Origin: Thiothrix fructosivorans
GTDB taxonomy: Bacteria > Pseudomonadota > Gammaproteobacteria > Thiotrichales > Thiotrichaceae
DNA length: 64,000 nt
Direction of reading: 5' to 3'
Assembly (NCBI RefSeq): GCF_017349355.1
Contig: NZ_JAFMPM010000006.1
Coordinates: forward strand, 434,001-498,000
In this document: positions 32,938-43,312 of the stretch, in pieces
Layout: every line of letters begins with the position of its first letter
Position numbering within the stretch: the stretch's first letter is position 1
Made by a program: the position numbers and the translations under genes
The notes under the pieces: generated by a model
Seen by the model: the letters and a program-made list of their open reading frames with translations, nothing else
The model's database searches: none
What the model was told of the DNA's origin: nothing

Positions 32938-33729
32938 TTATACCGCTTCAACCATATCGCGGTAAGCGTGCCAACTCGCATACGAAATCAACGGCATAGC
33001 AATAACCAACCCAACATCAAACGTCAAAATCCCCAGCCCGATAATCACCGCAATCGTCGCCGCCCACCACACCATCACCTTCCAATTGGCAAGGATAGCG
33101 CGAATGCTGGTATTCAGTGCCGTCACCAAACTCACCTTACGCTCCAGCAACATCGGCACAGTCGCCACGCCGGTCACAAACGACACCAGCGCGAACATCA
33201 GCCCCACCGACAAAAACGCCAGCGTAAACAACCAACCAATTTTCGTTGCCAACAACAAATTAACAAATCCCATGTAAGTTTGTTCCGCAACAGGCAAATC
33301 GCCAAAAAACAAGCTCATCACCACTGAAGACATGCCCAGCCACAACAACATCAGCATTCCCAAAAACACCGCGTACAAAGTCAAATTGACCGGATTACGC
33401 AGCAACGCCACCGCAGACAGCACAAATCGCGTCGGCTCACCTTGGGCACGGCGGTAACTCATATCATACAAACCCAGCGCAAGGAACGGCCCCAGCAACA
33501 TAAACCCCGCCGCTTCCGCCACATAAAAGCCAGGATTGTTGATGGAAAAAAACCCCATCACAATCCCCACCCCCGCAAAAATCGCTCCATACAACAGGCT
33601 AGACAAGGGATTCGCTTTAAAATCATCCCACCCTTGGCTTAGCCACTTAGGAATATCGGCAAGCGTCACCTGACGCACGGGGTATTCAGTGAAGGGCTGT
33701 TCGGTGCTGATCGGCTGCATCATTATCAT
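32938..33729 (-). CDS. DUF2189 integral membrane protein
   Basis: 263 residues. The polar start (VRQVTLADIPKWLSQGWDDF) and following six hydrophobic helices match DUF2189, with FLALGLYDMSYRRAQGEP between helices 2 and 3. AAGGAG lies 3 bp before the ATG at 33729 and 9 bp before a second ATG at 33723, so the true start may be the latter. In other bacteria the family sits near respiratory genes; here it lies upstream of soeA in the same direction but with a 180-bp gap and its own ribosome site. Confidence 0.8.
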   Translation of the reverse strand: MIMMQPISTEQPFTEYPVRQVTLADIPKWLSQGWDDFKANPLSSLLYGAIFAGVGIVMGFFSINNPGFYVAEAAGFMLLGPFLALGLYDMSYRRAQGEPTRFVLSAVALLRNPVNLTLYAVFLGMLMLLWLGMSSVVMSLFFGDLPVAEQTYMGFVNLLLATKIGWLFTLAFLSVGLMFALVSFVTGVATVPMLLERKVSLVTALNTSIRAILANWKVMVWWAATIAVIIGLGILTFDVGLVIAMPLISYASWHAYRDMVEAV

Positions 33730-33782
33730 TTACTCCTTAAGGGATTTTCATCTTAAGCAGTATAATACACGCCTACTTCACC

Positions 33783-34901
33783 TTAAGGATTGCCGATTTG
33801 ATCCCCATTGCGCACTTCGCGGCTAGCATCCATCACCAAGCCGTAACTCACCCGATCCGTGACCTTATAAATCACTAAATTGGCGACTTTTTCCGGTGGC
33901 AACTGACTGCATACCGCGCCGGATTTTTTCTTGCACGATTCGACCTCATCCACTACATACCGGCCTTGGGTGTAAACCCCCAGCGTATGCCCGACCTCAA
34001 TCCGATCGCGTATTCCTTGGTTAATGACAGCAACCATGTAGTTACCAGCAATCTCTTCCGCATCAAACAACGACACAATGTCACCGCGCACTTTGTGGGT
34101 CGGCGCATGAATCACGCCTTGCAACTGATCCACTTCATCGACAGCAGTAAACAAACGGTCACCTTTGCGGATTTCACGTTGCGCATCCAACACCGTGGCG
34201 GTGGAGGTGCTATCCACCCGCTCCACGCGGCTGAACCCGCCATACGTCACTTCATAGCCCAGCAATGCGCCCGTGTGCGGGTCATGTAAGGCTTCATTCG
34301 GATGGAAAATTGCGCAGCGTTCGCCCACTTGGGTATTGCGCAAGTTTTTCACGTAAATGGTTTCGCCTTCCGCAATCAAGGCATGATCATCGCGGGAAGC
34401 CAAAATATACGGCGCATTTTTAATAGTGGCTTCATCCAACACACGCGGCCAGACCGTGAACGGCGCTAGTGTGGCAATCGGCTCGCCTTGACCGCGCTGA
34501 TCCACGCGGATGCGCGGCTGGAGTTTATTACCCGACCCGCCCCCCGCATAATCCAACGTCAGCACATCGCCGGGGTAAAGCTGATGCGGATTCGCCACGC
34601 GCTGGTTTTTATCCCAGATTTCTGGCCAATGCCACGGCGTATGCAAAAACTTACGTGCAATACCCCACAAGGTATCGCCTTTTTTCACGGTGTAGGTTTG
34701 GGGGGCAGACGGGTTAACAATAATACTACCGGAATCAACCACATCACTTGATTGTGCAGTCGTTTGCCCATAATACTTATCGTAAGGATCGGTGCCGCTG
34801 CGTGGGCTAGACATGGTAGTGGTACTGCACGCACTCAGCGCCAGCACTGTGCCGATACTCAGGCACAGGGTTTTTAAGAAAACGGTGGAAGAATGCCGCA
34901 T
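33783..34901 (-). CDS. LysM-domain lipoprotein
   Basis: 372 residues. Lipoprotein signal with lipobox LALSACSTT (Cys about 25). A LysM domain at about 70-118 (YTVKKGDTLWGIARKFLHTP ... PHQLYPGDVLTLDY) binds peptidoglycan; the remaining 250 residues are the conserved region found in this gammaproteobacterial family. The gene is divergent from def with 96 bp between, the usual dprA/def-region arrangement in gammaproteobacteria. Likely attached to outer or inner membrane and cell wall. Confidence 0.85.
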   Translation of the reverse strand: MRHSSTVFLKTLCLSIGTVLALSACSTTTMSSPRSGTDPYDKYYGQTTAQSSDVVDSGSIIVNPSAPQTYTVKKGDTLWGIARKFLHTPWHWPEIWDKNQRVANPHQLYPGDVLTLDYAGGGSGNKLQPRIRVDQRGQGEPIATLAPFTVWPRVLDEATIKNAPYILASRDDHALIAEGETIYVKNLRNTQVGERCAIFHPNEALHDPHTGALLGYEVTYGGFSRVERVDSTSTATVLDAQREIRKGDRLFTAVDEVDQLQGVIHAPTHKVRGDIVSLFDAEEIAGNYMVAVINQGIRDRIEVGHTLGVYTQGRYVVDEVESCKKKSGAVCSQLPPEKVANLVIYKVTDRVSYGLVMDASREVRNGDQIGNP

Positions 34902-34997
34902 GGTGGTATCCTTGGCTTTATTATGGGTTGGATGTGCGGGTTATAATAAACTACAGCCTGAACAACATTCAGAACTTTTAGATTTTCGGTATTTACA

Positions 34998-35540
34998 ATG
35001 GCAAAACTAGCGATTTTACACCATCCCGACCCGCGTTTACGCAAGAAAGCAGCCCCCGTTGCCACCGTCAACGCCAGCATCCGCAAAATAGTGGATGATA
35101 TGTTTGCAACCATGTACGCCAACCAAGGCATTGGGCTGGCAGCCACACAGGTCAACATCCACCAACGCATCATTACCATTGATGTGTCAGAAAATAAGGA
35201 TGCGCCGCTGTGCCTAATCAACCCCGAAATCGTTTCCAAAGAAGGGCAGCTTGAACACGAAGAAGGCTGCCTTTCCGTCCCCGATTACTACGAAAAAGTC
35301 ACGCGGGCGGAACGCATCCGCTTCCGTGCACTGGATCTTGACGGCAATGTGTTTGAACGCGATGCCGACGAATTGCTAGCCATCTGCGTCCAACACGAAA
35401 TTGATCATTTAGAAGGCAAGCTCTTCGTCGATTACCTCTCCACACCCAAGCAGCAAAAAGCCCGTAAAGTGGTACAAAAGTGGGAAAAAGACCAAGCGCA
35501 AAAAGCCGCACGTAATGCAGCAAAGGCAGCGAATTCATGA
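34998..35540 (+). CDS. def: Peptide deformylase
   Basis: 180 residues with all three deformylase motifs: [10 protein letters not shown] (about 45), EEGCLSVP (about 90, Cys metal ligand) and [12 protein letters not shown] (about 133, two His ligands). Removes the N-formyl group from nascent proteins. Stop overlaps fmt start (ATGA). A Lys/Ala-rich tail ends the protein. Confidence 0.96.
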   Translation: MAKLAILHHPDPRLRKKAAPVATVNASIRKIVDDMFATMYANQGIGLAATQVNIHQRIITIDVSENKDAPLCLINPEIVSKEGQLEHEEGCLSVPDYYEKVTRAERIRFRALDLDGNVFERDADELLAICVQHEIDHLEGKLFVDYLSTPKQQKARKVVQKWEKDQAQKAARNAAKAANS

Positions 35541-36487
35541 GAATTGTGTACGCAGGCACGCCCGAATTTGCTGTCCCCGCCTTGCAAGCCTTGCTCGCAT
35601 CCGCTCATGAAGTTGTCGCGGTGTATTGCCAGCCTGACCGTCCGGCAGGGCGTGGACGCAAGCTCACCTTTGGCGCGGTGAAACAAGTGGCGGTGGAGGC
35701 AGGCATTCCGGTCGAACAGCCGCTTTCCCTGAAAGCCGTGGAAGAGCAGGATAAGCTGCGAGCTTACGCGCCGGATGTGCTGATCGTCGCCGCCTACGGG
35801 CTGATTTTGCCGCAAGTGGTATTGGATATTCCACGCTACGGTTGCCTGAATATCCACGGCTCATTATTACCGCGCTGGCGCGGGGCAGCACCGATTCACC
35901 GCGCCATTCAAACGGGCGACACCGAAACTGGCGTGACCATTATGCAAATGGCAGCGGGGCTGGATACCGGCGACATGCTTTACAAAGTCGTCTGCCCGAT
36001 TACCGCGACGGATGGCGGGCAAAGCATCCACGACAAACTCGCAGCCCTTGGCGCAAGCGCATTGCTGCACACCTTGGACGTGCTGGAGGCAGGCAAGCTG
36101 CAACCAGAGGTGCAAGACGACACCCTCGCCAATTACGCCCATAAACTCACCAAGGCAGAAGCGCAAATCGACTGGACACAATCAGCGGCAGTTATTGACC
36201 GCACCATCCGCGCCTTCGATGCGTATCCGGTGGCGTTTACCTTATACGAAGGGCAACCCTTGCGCCTCTTCGCCTCTTCGCTCCCTTCACCCCTTGCGGG
36301 GGAAGGGCTGGGGATGGGGGGTAATTCTTCTCCCCCCGGCACGGTCATTGCCGAAAGCAAATCCGGCATCGACATTGCCACGGGCGATGGTGTCGTTCGC
36401 ATCCTGAGTCTGCAACTCCCCGGTGGTAAACGCTTAACGGCAGAGCAATTCCTCAACGGACGTTCCTTGCTAGGGGTGCAACTGTGA
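35537..36487 (+). CDS. fmt: Methionyl-tRNA formyltransferase with a repeat insertion
   Basis: 316 residues. Formyltransferase signatures: [47 protein letters not shown] and the C-terminal tRNA-binding domain ending [16 protein letters not shown]. The C-terminal domain contains an in-frame insertion (about residues 249-264, [15 protein letters not shown]) encoded by a palindromic repeat also present twice near 63.7-63.9 kb. The insertion replaces a loop between beta-strands and the gene is otherwise intact. Stop overlaps the rsmB GTG start. Confidence 0.95.
   Translation: MRIVYAGTPEFAVPALQALLASAHEVVAVYCQPDRPAGRGRKLTFGAVKQVAVEAGIPVEQPLSLKAVEEQDKLRAYAPDVLIVAAYGLILPQVVLDIPRYGCLNIHGSLLPRWRGAAPIHRAIQTGDTETGVTIMQMAAGLDTGDMLYKVVCPITATDGGQSIHDKLAALGASALLHTLDVLEAGKLQPEVQDDTLANYAHKLTKAEAQIDWTQSAAVIDRTIRAFDAYPVAFTLYEGQPLRLFASSLPSPLAGEGLGMGGNSSPPGTVIAESKSGIDIATGDGVVRILSLQLPGGKRLTAEQFLNGRSLLGVQL
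36283..36321 (+). repeat. GC-rich palindromic repeat inside fmt
   Basis: A 39-bp core starting CCCTTCACCCCTTGCGGGGG and ending GGGGATGGGGGG. The same core occurs at 63718-63755 (inverted) and within 63865-63923. The hairpin-forming CCCCTTGCGGGG centre is in all copies. Confidence 0.85.
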
Positions 36488-37782
36488 GCGCCCGCGCCAC
36501 GGCGGCGCTGTGTTTGCAACGCGTCATTTACGAAGGCGAATCCCTCACCGAAGTGCTGCAAGACCGAGCCGTTGCCAATCTCAATCCGCAAGATCAAGCC
36601 TTGCTGCGTGACATGTGCTTCGGCACATTGCGCTGGCATGAGCGTTTAAGCGCCATCCTCAAAAAGCTGGTAAAAAAAGCCTTAAAAGCAGCGGATAAGG
36701 ATGTGGAATGCCTGTTGCGCATTGGCTTGTACCAGCTCATTTACCAGCGTAAACCCGATCACGCCGCCGTCAACGAAACCGTTAAAGCCACCAAAAAGCT
36801 CAAAAAAGACTGGGCGGGCAAACTGGTGAATGGCGTATTGCGCACTTTCATTCGCCAACAAGCCGAACTGTTGGTACAAGCGGATAGCAGTGTCACGGCA
36901 CGTTACGCCTTCCCCGACTGGCTGCTTAAACGCATTCAAATCGCGTGGACAGACGATTGGGCGGACATCCTCAGTGCCAGCAATACGCACGCACCAATGA
37001 CCTTGCGGGTGAATCAACGCGTGCAAACCACAGCGGCGTATCAAGCCTTGTTGCAAGAGGCTGGCATTGCGGCGGAGCTTGTCCCCGTAGTGGATAGCGC
37101 CCTGATTTTGCAAACGCCGGTCGGTGTTGAACAACTTCCCGGCTTTTTCAGCGGCACGGTGTCGGTGCAAGATGCAGCCGCGCAACTCGCCGCGCAATTG
37201 CTGGATTGCCAAGCCGGAATGCGTGTGTTAGATGCGTGTGCCGCCCCCGGTGGCAAAACCAGCCACTTGCTGGAACGTACCGACGGCTTACATCTCATCG
37301 CCATTGATGAAAGCGAAGCACGCCTCAAACGCGTCACCGAAAACCTGACCCGCTTGCACTTGCACGCCGAATTGGTTACGGCGGACGCGGGAGACACGGC
37401 GGCGTGGTGGGATGGGAAATTATTCGACCGCATCCTGCTAGACGCGCCGTGTTCTGCCACGGGCGTAATTCGCCGCCATCCTGACATTAAAGTCTTACGT
37501 CGCGACAGCGATATTGCCGAGTTGCAGCAAGAACAAGAGCAATTATTGAACAATTTATGGCATACTTTACGTCCCGGCGGCTTGTTGCTGTATGCGACGT
37601 GCTCAATCCTGCCGGAGGAAAACAGTCGTCAGGTCGAAGCCTTTCTGGCAAAACAGCCCGACGCTACCCTTGAGCCAATGAGTGCGGTCTGGGGTCGGGA
37701 ACAACCTGCTGGTCGGCAACTGCTACCGGGCGAACATGCCACGGATGGGTTTTACTACGCCCTGTTGTGCAAAGCAGGGTAG
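36484..37782 (+). CDS. rsmB: 16S rRNA m5C967 methyltransferase
   Basis: 432 residues from GTG 36484. The N-terminal NusB-like RNA-binding domain (about 1-145) is followed by the SAM-binding domain: VLDACAAPGGKTSHLLE, the active-site cysteines in LDAPCSATGVIRRHPDIK and LLYATCSILPEEN. Modifies 16S rRNA in the small subunit. Coupled to fmt as in most gammaproteobacteria. Confidence 0.95.
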   Translation: MSARATAALCLQRVIYEGESLTEVLQDRAVANLNPQDQALLRDMCFGTLRWHERLSAILKKLVKKALKAADKDVECLLRIGLYQLIYQRKPDHAAVNETVKATKKLKKDWAGKLVNGVLRTFIRQQAELLVQADSSVTARYAFPDWLLKRIQIAWTDDWADILSASNTHAPMTLRVNQRVQTTAAYQALLQEAGIAAELVPVVDSALILQTPVGVEQLPGFFSGTVSVQDAAAQLAAQLLDCQAGMRVLDACAAPGGKTSHLLERTDGLHLIAIDESEARLKRVTENLTRLHLHAELVTADAGDTAAWWDGKLFDRILLDAPCSATGVIRRHPDIKVLRRDSDIAELQQEQEQLLNNLWHTLRPGGLLLYATCSILPEENSRQVEAFLAKQPDATLEPMSAVWGREQPAGRQLLPGEHATDGFYYALLCKAG

Positions 37783-37792
37783 GAAGCAAACA

Positions 37793-38367
37793 GTGACTAC
37801 AATAAAGCGTTTAATAACAGCACGTTTCTGCGGGGGGCTATTGCTCCTCAGTCTCATGGGGCAAGCACTGGCGGCGGAGGATGCTATTCACTTCAGTGAA
37901 TTTTCGATTCGACTCCAGAAACCGAAAACCTTAATCACCAACCTCAAACTCGATTACGACTTAAGCGAAGACTTGCGTGAAGGCTTGCTCAACGGTTTAA
38001 CGCTGGAAAACGAAACCCGTTTTACCCTCGAATGGCATAATACGTGGTGGTGGAATACCCAAAAACCGCTGGCTATTGTAAAAACTGAGCTAAAATACCA
38101 TCCACTCAGTAAGCAATACCAAGTGATGCGTAAAGACACCGATGAAAACCGCAACTTCCCCAACTTGCCTGCGGCAGTGGCGTATATGGGTACGTTAACG
38201 GAATACACATTGCCGCGTTTACCCAATGATGCGTGGGGGATAACGCCGCCATTTTTGTGGATGCGACTCTGACGCAACAATCGTTAGCCTTGCCCCTGAA
38301 ACTCAAAGCCTTGTTCTCTGATGACTACACACTAGAAAGTGATGGAGTGTTGTGGCCGATACCCTAA
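37793..38367 (+). pseudogene. DUF4390 protein with a 1-base frameshift
   Basis: Starts at GTG 37793 with AGGAAG upstream. A signal peptide (GGLLLLSLMGQALA) is followed by the DUF4390 region (IHFSEFSIRL, LEWHNTWWWNTQ, YQVMRKDTDENRNFPNL). The frame ends at 38272, but the family C-terminus (DNAAIFVDATL then LALPLKLKALFSDDY, VLWPIP) continues in another frame to TAA at 38367. One missing G in the run 38235-38239 explains this. The restored protein is 191 residues and overlaps the kinase start by 16 bp, as expected for the operon. Possible base-call error. Confidence 0.75.
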
Positions 38368-40526
38368 AAAGCCGCGTGTGGCAGTGGTTGCCCTTAGCAC
38401 TGGTGTTCCTGTTGCTACTGGCATCGCTAGTTCTGCTTAATTTTCTCACACTTACCCCGAAAAACTTAGAGCATTACGGCGACTGGTATCTCTACTTCAG
38501 TGTGGTATTGCTGGTATTGCTGAGTGTTACGACTGTCGCCAATATGGTGCGCATGTTCAACGAATGGCGCACCAAACAAGCCGGTTCACGCTTTACCCTG
38601 CGGTTGATGCAAGGTTTTTTGGTGTTGACCTTACTGCCGGTGCTGTTTGTGTCGTTGTTTGCCATCCAACTGATTGGCCCACGTATTGACCGTTGGTTTG
38701 AAGCCTCGATTGGCAGCGCCCTGCGTGACTCGCTCGAACTCAGCCAATTGGCATTGGAAAGCAGCAGCCGCCAATACCTTGCCACCTTAAAACGTTTCCG
38801 CCCCTCGCTGCATGGCAAAGAGTTGCAAGAAATCCCGCCGATGTTGGAACAATTGGTTAATCTCAACGCCAGTGAAATCTTGCTACTGGACAATTCCCAG
38901 AAATTGCTGGCAATGGCACTGGAAGATACTGAAACCCTGATTCCGCACAAACTGGATATTAGTATCTTCCGGGCGCTGCAAGTGCGGAATGACTACTACG
39001 CTCTTGAACCCGAAGGGGATGATAAATTGTTTTCGCGTGTAGCTTTAAATGTACGCTACGGGCGCGACAATGAATTCAGTGCGATTTTGACGGCACGTTT
39101 CCGGGTGGGTGAAAAAGAAAAAGAACTTGCCGATAGTGTGCAAAAAGCCGTGCTGGACTATTCAAAACAATTGCACGGGCGCGAGATTGTCAAAAATGTG
39201 TTTCGCCTCACTATTCTCAGCCTGATGGTATTGAGCACCTTGTTTTCCTTGTGGGCAGCGTTTGTGTTTGCCCGCCGCATTACCCGCCCCGTGCGCAATT
39301 TGGTGGAAGGCACACTCGCCGTGGCAGCAGGGGATTTGGATAAAAAAATCCCCGTGTCGGAACGCGACGACTTCAGCATGTTAGCCATGTCGTTCAATAC
39401 CATGACCAAGCGCCTCTCGGATGCGCGGGCGGAACGCGAACAAGCCCGCCGCCAATTACAACAAGAACACGATTATCTGCATGTGGTATTGGAACATTTA
39501 TCCTCCGGCGTACTGACTTTGGATGAAAATGGCATTGTGCGCCGTGCCAATTCCGCCGCGAGCAATATCCTGCAACAACCGCTGTTAGGGCAAGTTGGCA
39601 AACCCTTAGCCGAACTCGGCACTGACCTTCCCGTGCTGCAACCGTTTTTAGACATGGTGCAAACCCATTGGAAAGACATGCAATCGGGTCAAGAATGGCA
39701 GGCAGAAATTACCCTAAATACCGATAAAGGGCGCTTGATTTTGGTGTGTCGGGGTGCATCCTTGCCCACGGGCACAGCAGGCTTGCAAGGCTCAGTGCTG
39801 GTGTTTGATGACGTGACTGACCTGATTCAATCCGAACACGATGCCGCATGGGGTGAAGTGGCACGGCGGCTGGCACACGAAATCAAAAACCCGCTCACCC
39901 CGATCCAATTGTCGGCGGAACGCTTAAGTCGCAAATTGTCAGGCGAACTCAGCACCGAATCCGCCAGCTTCCTCAGCCGCATGACCAATACCATTATCCA
40001 GCAAGTCGATAATTTGAAGTCGATGGTGAATGCGTTCAGCGATTACGCCCGCGCCCCCAGCCTGCATTTGCAACGCGTCGATTTGAACGCGCTGGTGTTG
40101 GACGTTGCCGAGTTATACCGCCTTAACGAAGGGCAAGTGCAAATTCAGGTGCAATTGGCAACCGGCTTACCCACCTTGCGCTTGGATGTGCATCGCCTGC
40201 GCCAACTGCTGGTCAACCTAATCAAAAACGCGCTGGAAGCCCTCGAAGAGCATCACGTCAGCCCAGCGTGCGTGACCATCAGCACGCAAGCGTCAGCGGA
40301 TGCCAAACACGTTATCCTCAACGTGCACGATAATGGCTTAGGGATTCCGGCGGAATTATTGCCACGCTTGTTCGAGCCTTACGTCACCAGCAAGCACAAA
40401 GGCACGGGGCTAGGGTTAGCCATCGTTAAAAAAATCGTCGAAGAACACGGTGGACACCTCACCGCACGCAATCATGACAACGGCGGTGCTATCATTAGCG
40501 TGAAGTTGCCACTGACACAGGAGTAG
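38352..40526 (+). CDS. NtrY-like membrane sensor histidine kinase
   Basis: 724 residues from GTG 38352. Three N-terminal membrane spans (about 12-33, 45-66, 86-108), a periplasmic or linker region to 280, a fourth span (SLMVLSTLFSLWAAFVFARR), HAMP (RRITRPVRNLVEGTLAVAAG), a PAS domain, the H-box RRLAHEIKNPLTPIQLSAER and an HATPase with LINLIKNALEALEE and GTGLGLAIVKKIVEEHGG. NtrY kinases monitor nitrogen or redox state. Its partner response regulator follows 7 bp later. Confidence 0.9.
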   Translation: MADTLKSRVWQWLPLALVFLLLLASLVLLNFLTLTPKNLEHYGDWYLYFSVVLLVLLSVTTVANMVRMFNEWRTKQAGSRFTLRLMQGFLVLTLLPVLFVSLFAIQLIGPRIDRWFEASIGSALRDSLELSQLALESSSRQYLATLKRFRPSLHGKELQEIPPMLEQLVNLNASEILLLDNSQKLLAMALEDTETLIPHKLDISIFRALQVRNDYYALEPEGDDKLFSRVALNVRYGRDNEFSAILTARFRVGEKEKELADSVQKAVLDYSKQLHGREIVKNVFRLTILSLMVLSTLFSLWAAFVFARRITRPVRNLVEGTLAVAAGDLDKKIPVSERDDFSMLAMSFNTMTKRLSDARAEREQARRQLQQEHDYLHVVLEHLSSGVLTLDENGIVRRANSAASNILQQPLLGQVGKPLAELGTDLPVLQPFLDMVQTHWKDMQSGQEWQAEITLNTDKGRLILVCRGASLPTGTAGLQGSVLVFDDVTDLIQSEHDAAWGEVARRLAHEIKNPLTPIQLSAERLSRKLSGELSTESASFLSRMTNTIIQQVDNLKSMVNAFSDYARAPSLHLQRVDLNALVLDVAELYRLNEGQVQIQVQLATGLPTLRLDVHRLRQLLVNLIKNALEALEEHHVSPACVTISTQASADAKHVILNVHDNGLGIPAELLPRLFEPYVTSKHKGTGLGLAIVKKIVEEHGGHLTARNHDNGGAIISVKLPLTQE

Positions 40527-40533
40527 GGAAACA

Positions 40534-41916
40534 ATGACAGCACAGTACATCATGGTCGTAGACGATGAGCCGGATATTCGCCAGCTTGTCAGTGAAATTC
40601 TGGAGGACGAAGGCTACCGCGTCGTCACCGCCGAAAACGCCGCCAAAGCCAAGGAATTGCACCGCAGCCGCAAACCCGATTTGGTCTTGCTCGATATTTG
40701 GATGCCGGGGCAAGACGGCATTTCCCTGCTCAAAGAATGGCGTGAAAACGACACGCTGTGCTGCCCTGTCATTATGATGTCCGGGCATGGCACGATTGAA
40801 ACCGCCGTGGAAGCCACCAAACTCGGCGCACACGATTTCATCGAAAAGCCGTTGTCGATGGCAAAAATGCTGCTGACCATCAGCAATGCGCTGCGTGCCA
40901 GCCAGTTGGAAAAGGAAAATCGCGGCTTGCGCAAGCAAATGGTCGGCTCACTCGAACCCGTCGGCGGCAGCCAAACCATGCAGCGGTTGCGCGAACAAGC
41001 CAGACGCATTGCCCAACATGACAGCCGTGTATTGCTGTACGGCGAACCGGGGGCGGGCAAGGAAACGTTCGCCCGCCACTTGCACGCGCTAAGCAACCGC
41101 AAGCAACGCCCATTTGTACGCGCCGCTTTTTCCAGCAATAAAGACGCGACCAATACCCTCAGCCACCTGCTGTTTGGGCGCGAAGACCACGGCAAAGTCC
41201 AATACGGCTTGCTGGATGAAGCCAATGGCGGCGTGCTGTTTCTGGCAGAAATCTTTGAGCTGGATAATGATGCGCAACACCGCTTGCTGAATGCGCTCAA
41301 GGAAAACCGTTACCTGCGCGTCGGCGGCAATGACTGGGTGGACATGGATATTACCTTGATGGTGTCCTCTTCCCACGATTTGCAGGATGATGTCAAAGGC
41401 GGCAAATTCAACGAAGAGCTGTATTACTTGCTGAATGTTGTGCCGCTATTGATCCCACCACTGCGCGAACACCCCGAAGATGTGCCGGAATTGCTCAGTC
41501 ATTACGTTGATATTCTCACCGCGCAAGATGGCTTGCCATATCGGCATATTTCCTTGGCGGCGCAAAATTTCCTGCGTAACCATCTGTGGCCGGGCAATAT
41601 CCGCGAACTGCGCAATCTGGTACAACGCTTGCTGATTCTGGGCACAGATACCGAAGTCACGCTGGAAGAAGTGGAAGAAGCGGTCGGCGCCCGCATCCCC
41701 GTGTTTGCCCAAGAAATCGGACACATTCCCGAAAGTTTGTTCGATTTGCCACTGCGGCAAGCACGCGAGCAATTTGAGCACGATTATTTGATTTACCAGC
41801 TTAAACAAGCCGATGGCAATGTCAGCAAGCTGGCGGATCAGGTGAAAATGGAACGTACTCACTTGTACCGCAAAATGCGTTCCCTCAATGTCGACCCGAA
41901 AAAATACGGACGCTAA
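40534..41916 (+). CDS. NtrX-like response regulator with altered AAA+ domain
   Basis: 460 residues. Receiver domain with acidic pocket D10-D11 and phospho-site D54 (VLLDIWMPG). AAA+ region: Walker [10 protein letters not shown] (170-178) is intact, but the sigma-54-contacting GAFTGA loop is missing ([12 protein letters not shown] instead), and the Walker B Asp is Ala ([10 protein letters not shown]238). A Fis-type HTH ends the protein ([20 protein letters not shown]). It probably binds DNA and regulates sigma-70 promoters rather than activating sigma-54. Preceded by its kinase, followed by trkA. Confidence 0.88.
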   Translation: MTAQYIMVVDDEPDIRQLVSEILEDEGYRVVTAENAAKAKELHRSRKPDLVLLDIWMPGQDGISLLKEWRENDTLCCPVIMMSGHGTIETAVEATKLGAHDFIEKPLSMAKMLLTISNALRASQLEKENRGLRKQMVGSLEPVGGSQTMQRLREQARRIAQHDSRVLLYGEPGAGKETFARHLHALSNRKQRPFVRAAFSSNKDATNTLSHLLFGREDHGKVQYGLLDEANGGVLFLAEIFELDNDAQHRLLNALKENRYLRVGGNDWVDMDITLMVSSSHDLQDDVKGGKFNEELYYLLNVVPLLIPPLREHPEDVPELLSHYVDILTAQDGLPYRHISLAAQNFLRNHLWPGNIRELRNLVQRLLILGTDTEVTLEEVEEAVGARIPVFAQEIGHIPESLFDLPLRQAREQFEHDYLIYQLKQADGNVSKLADQVKMERTHLYRKMRSLNVDPKKYGR

Positions 41917-41924
41917 ACGCAGCT

Positions 41925-43298
41925 ATGAAAATCCTGATCCTAGGTGCTGGGCAAGTGGGTCACTCCGTTGCTGCATCCCTTGCGCATGAAGACAATGATG
42001 TGACCATTGTGGACACCAATGCCGCCGCCTTGCGGGATTTGCGCGAAAAGCTCGATGTGCGCGTGGAAGTGGGGCAAGCCTCCTACCCCCGCGTGCTAGA
42101 ACGCGCCGGTATTGAAGATGCCGACATGCTGATTGCCGTCACTAACAGTGATGAAATCAATATGATGGCGTGTCAGGTCGCGCATACGCTCTACCATACG
42201 CCCACCAAAATTGCGCGTATCCGTTCCTCACATTATCTGGATCGCAAGGAACTGTTTATCAGCGGTGCTATCCCCATTGATGTGCTAATCAGCCCCGAAC
42301 AACTGGTTACGGAACACATTTTCCAATTGCTCACGCACCCCGGTTCATTACAAGTGCTGGATTTTGCCAACGGCAAGGTACAAATGGTCGGCGTGAAAGC
42401 CCTGCATGACGGCCCGTTGGTCGGGCATCAGCTCACGGAGATGCGCGAACACATGCCCGGTCTGAAAGCTCGCGTCGCCGCACTGTTTCGCAAAGGCAAA
42501 CCGATTACTCTCAATGAAAGCACCATCGTTGAAGCGGGTGATGAGCTGTTTTTCATTGCTAGCCCTAAGCATATTCGCGCCATTATCAGCGAATTGCGCA
42601 AACTGGATAAGCCCTACAAGCGCATTATGCTGGCGGGTGGCGGCAATATCGGCAATCGCTTGGCGCGTTTGCTGGAAGATTCACGCTATCAAGTCAAAAT
42701 CATCGAAAAAGACAATGCTCGCGCCTCCAAACTCGCCGAACGGCTGGATAAAACCATCGTGCTCGAAGGCGATGCTGCCGATGAAAGCTTGCTAGCGGAA
42801 GAAAATATTGAAAACACCGATGTCTTTATCGCCATCACCAATGACGATGAAGCCAATATCCTCTCCTCCATGCTCGCAAAACGACTAGGCGCAAAGCGCG
42901 TGATGTGTTTGATCAACCGCCTCAGCTACATTGATTTAGTGGAAAGCAATATCGACATTGCCATTTCCCCGCAACAAATCACCATCGGCGCATTGTTAAC
43001 CCACATCCGCCGAGGCGACATTGTAGCGGTGCATTCCTTACGCCGTGGGGCAGCCGAAGCGCTCGAAATCATTGCGCACGGCGACCGGAAAACCTCCCGC
43101 GTGGTCGGGCGGCGGCTAGATGAAATCAAGTTACCCCCCGGCACAACCATTTGCGCAGTGGTACGTAAGGAGGATGTCATGATGGCAAATACCGATACGA
43201 TTATTCTCGCTGACGATCACATCATTATGTTTGTGACCGATAAACGCTACGTGCCTGCGGTTGAAAAACTGTTTCAGGTCGGCATCCATTACTTTTAA
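41925..43298 (+). CDS. trkA: Trk potassium uptake regulatory subunit TrkA
   Basis: 457 residues with two RCK modules: [19 protein letters not shown] at the start and [18 protein letters not shown] at about 230, each a NAD-binding Rossmann fold followed by a TrkA-C domain. Gates TrkH in response to nucleotides. The order ntrYX-like-trkA-trkH is common in gammaproteobacteria. Confidence 0.95.
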   Translation: MKILILGAGQVGHSVAASLAHEDNDVTIVDTNAAALRDLREKLDVRVEVGQASYPRVLERAGIEDADMLIAVTNSDEINMMACQVAHTLYHTPTKIARIRSSHYLDRKELFISGAIPIDVLISPEQLVTEHIFQLLTHPGSLQVLDFANGKVQMVGVKALHDGPLVGHQLTEMREHMPGLKARVAALFRKGKPITLNESTIVEAGDELFFIASPKHIRAIISELRKLDKPYKRIMLAGGGNIGNRLARLLEDSRYQVKIIEKDNARASKLAERLDKTIVLEGDAADESLLAEENIENTDVFIAITNDDEANILSSMLAKRLGAKRVMCLINRLSYIDLVESNIDIAISPQQITIGALLTHIRRGDIVAVHSLRRGAAEALEIIAHGDRKTSRVVGRRLDEIKLPPGTTICAVVRKEDVMMANTDTIILADDHIIMFVTDKRYVPAVEKLFQVGIHYF

Positions 43299-43312
43299 GC
43301 TGATACCCCCTT

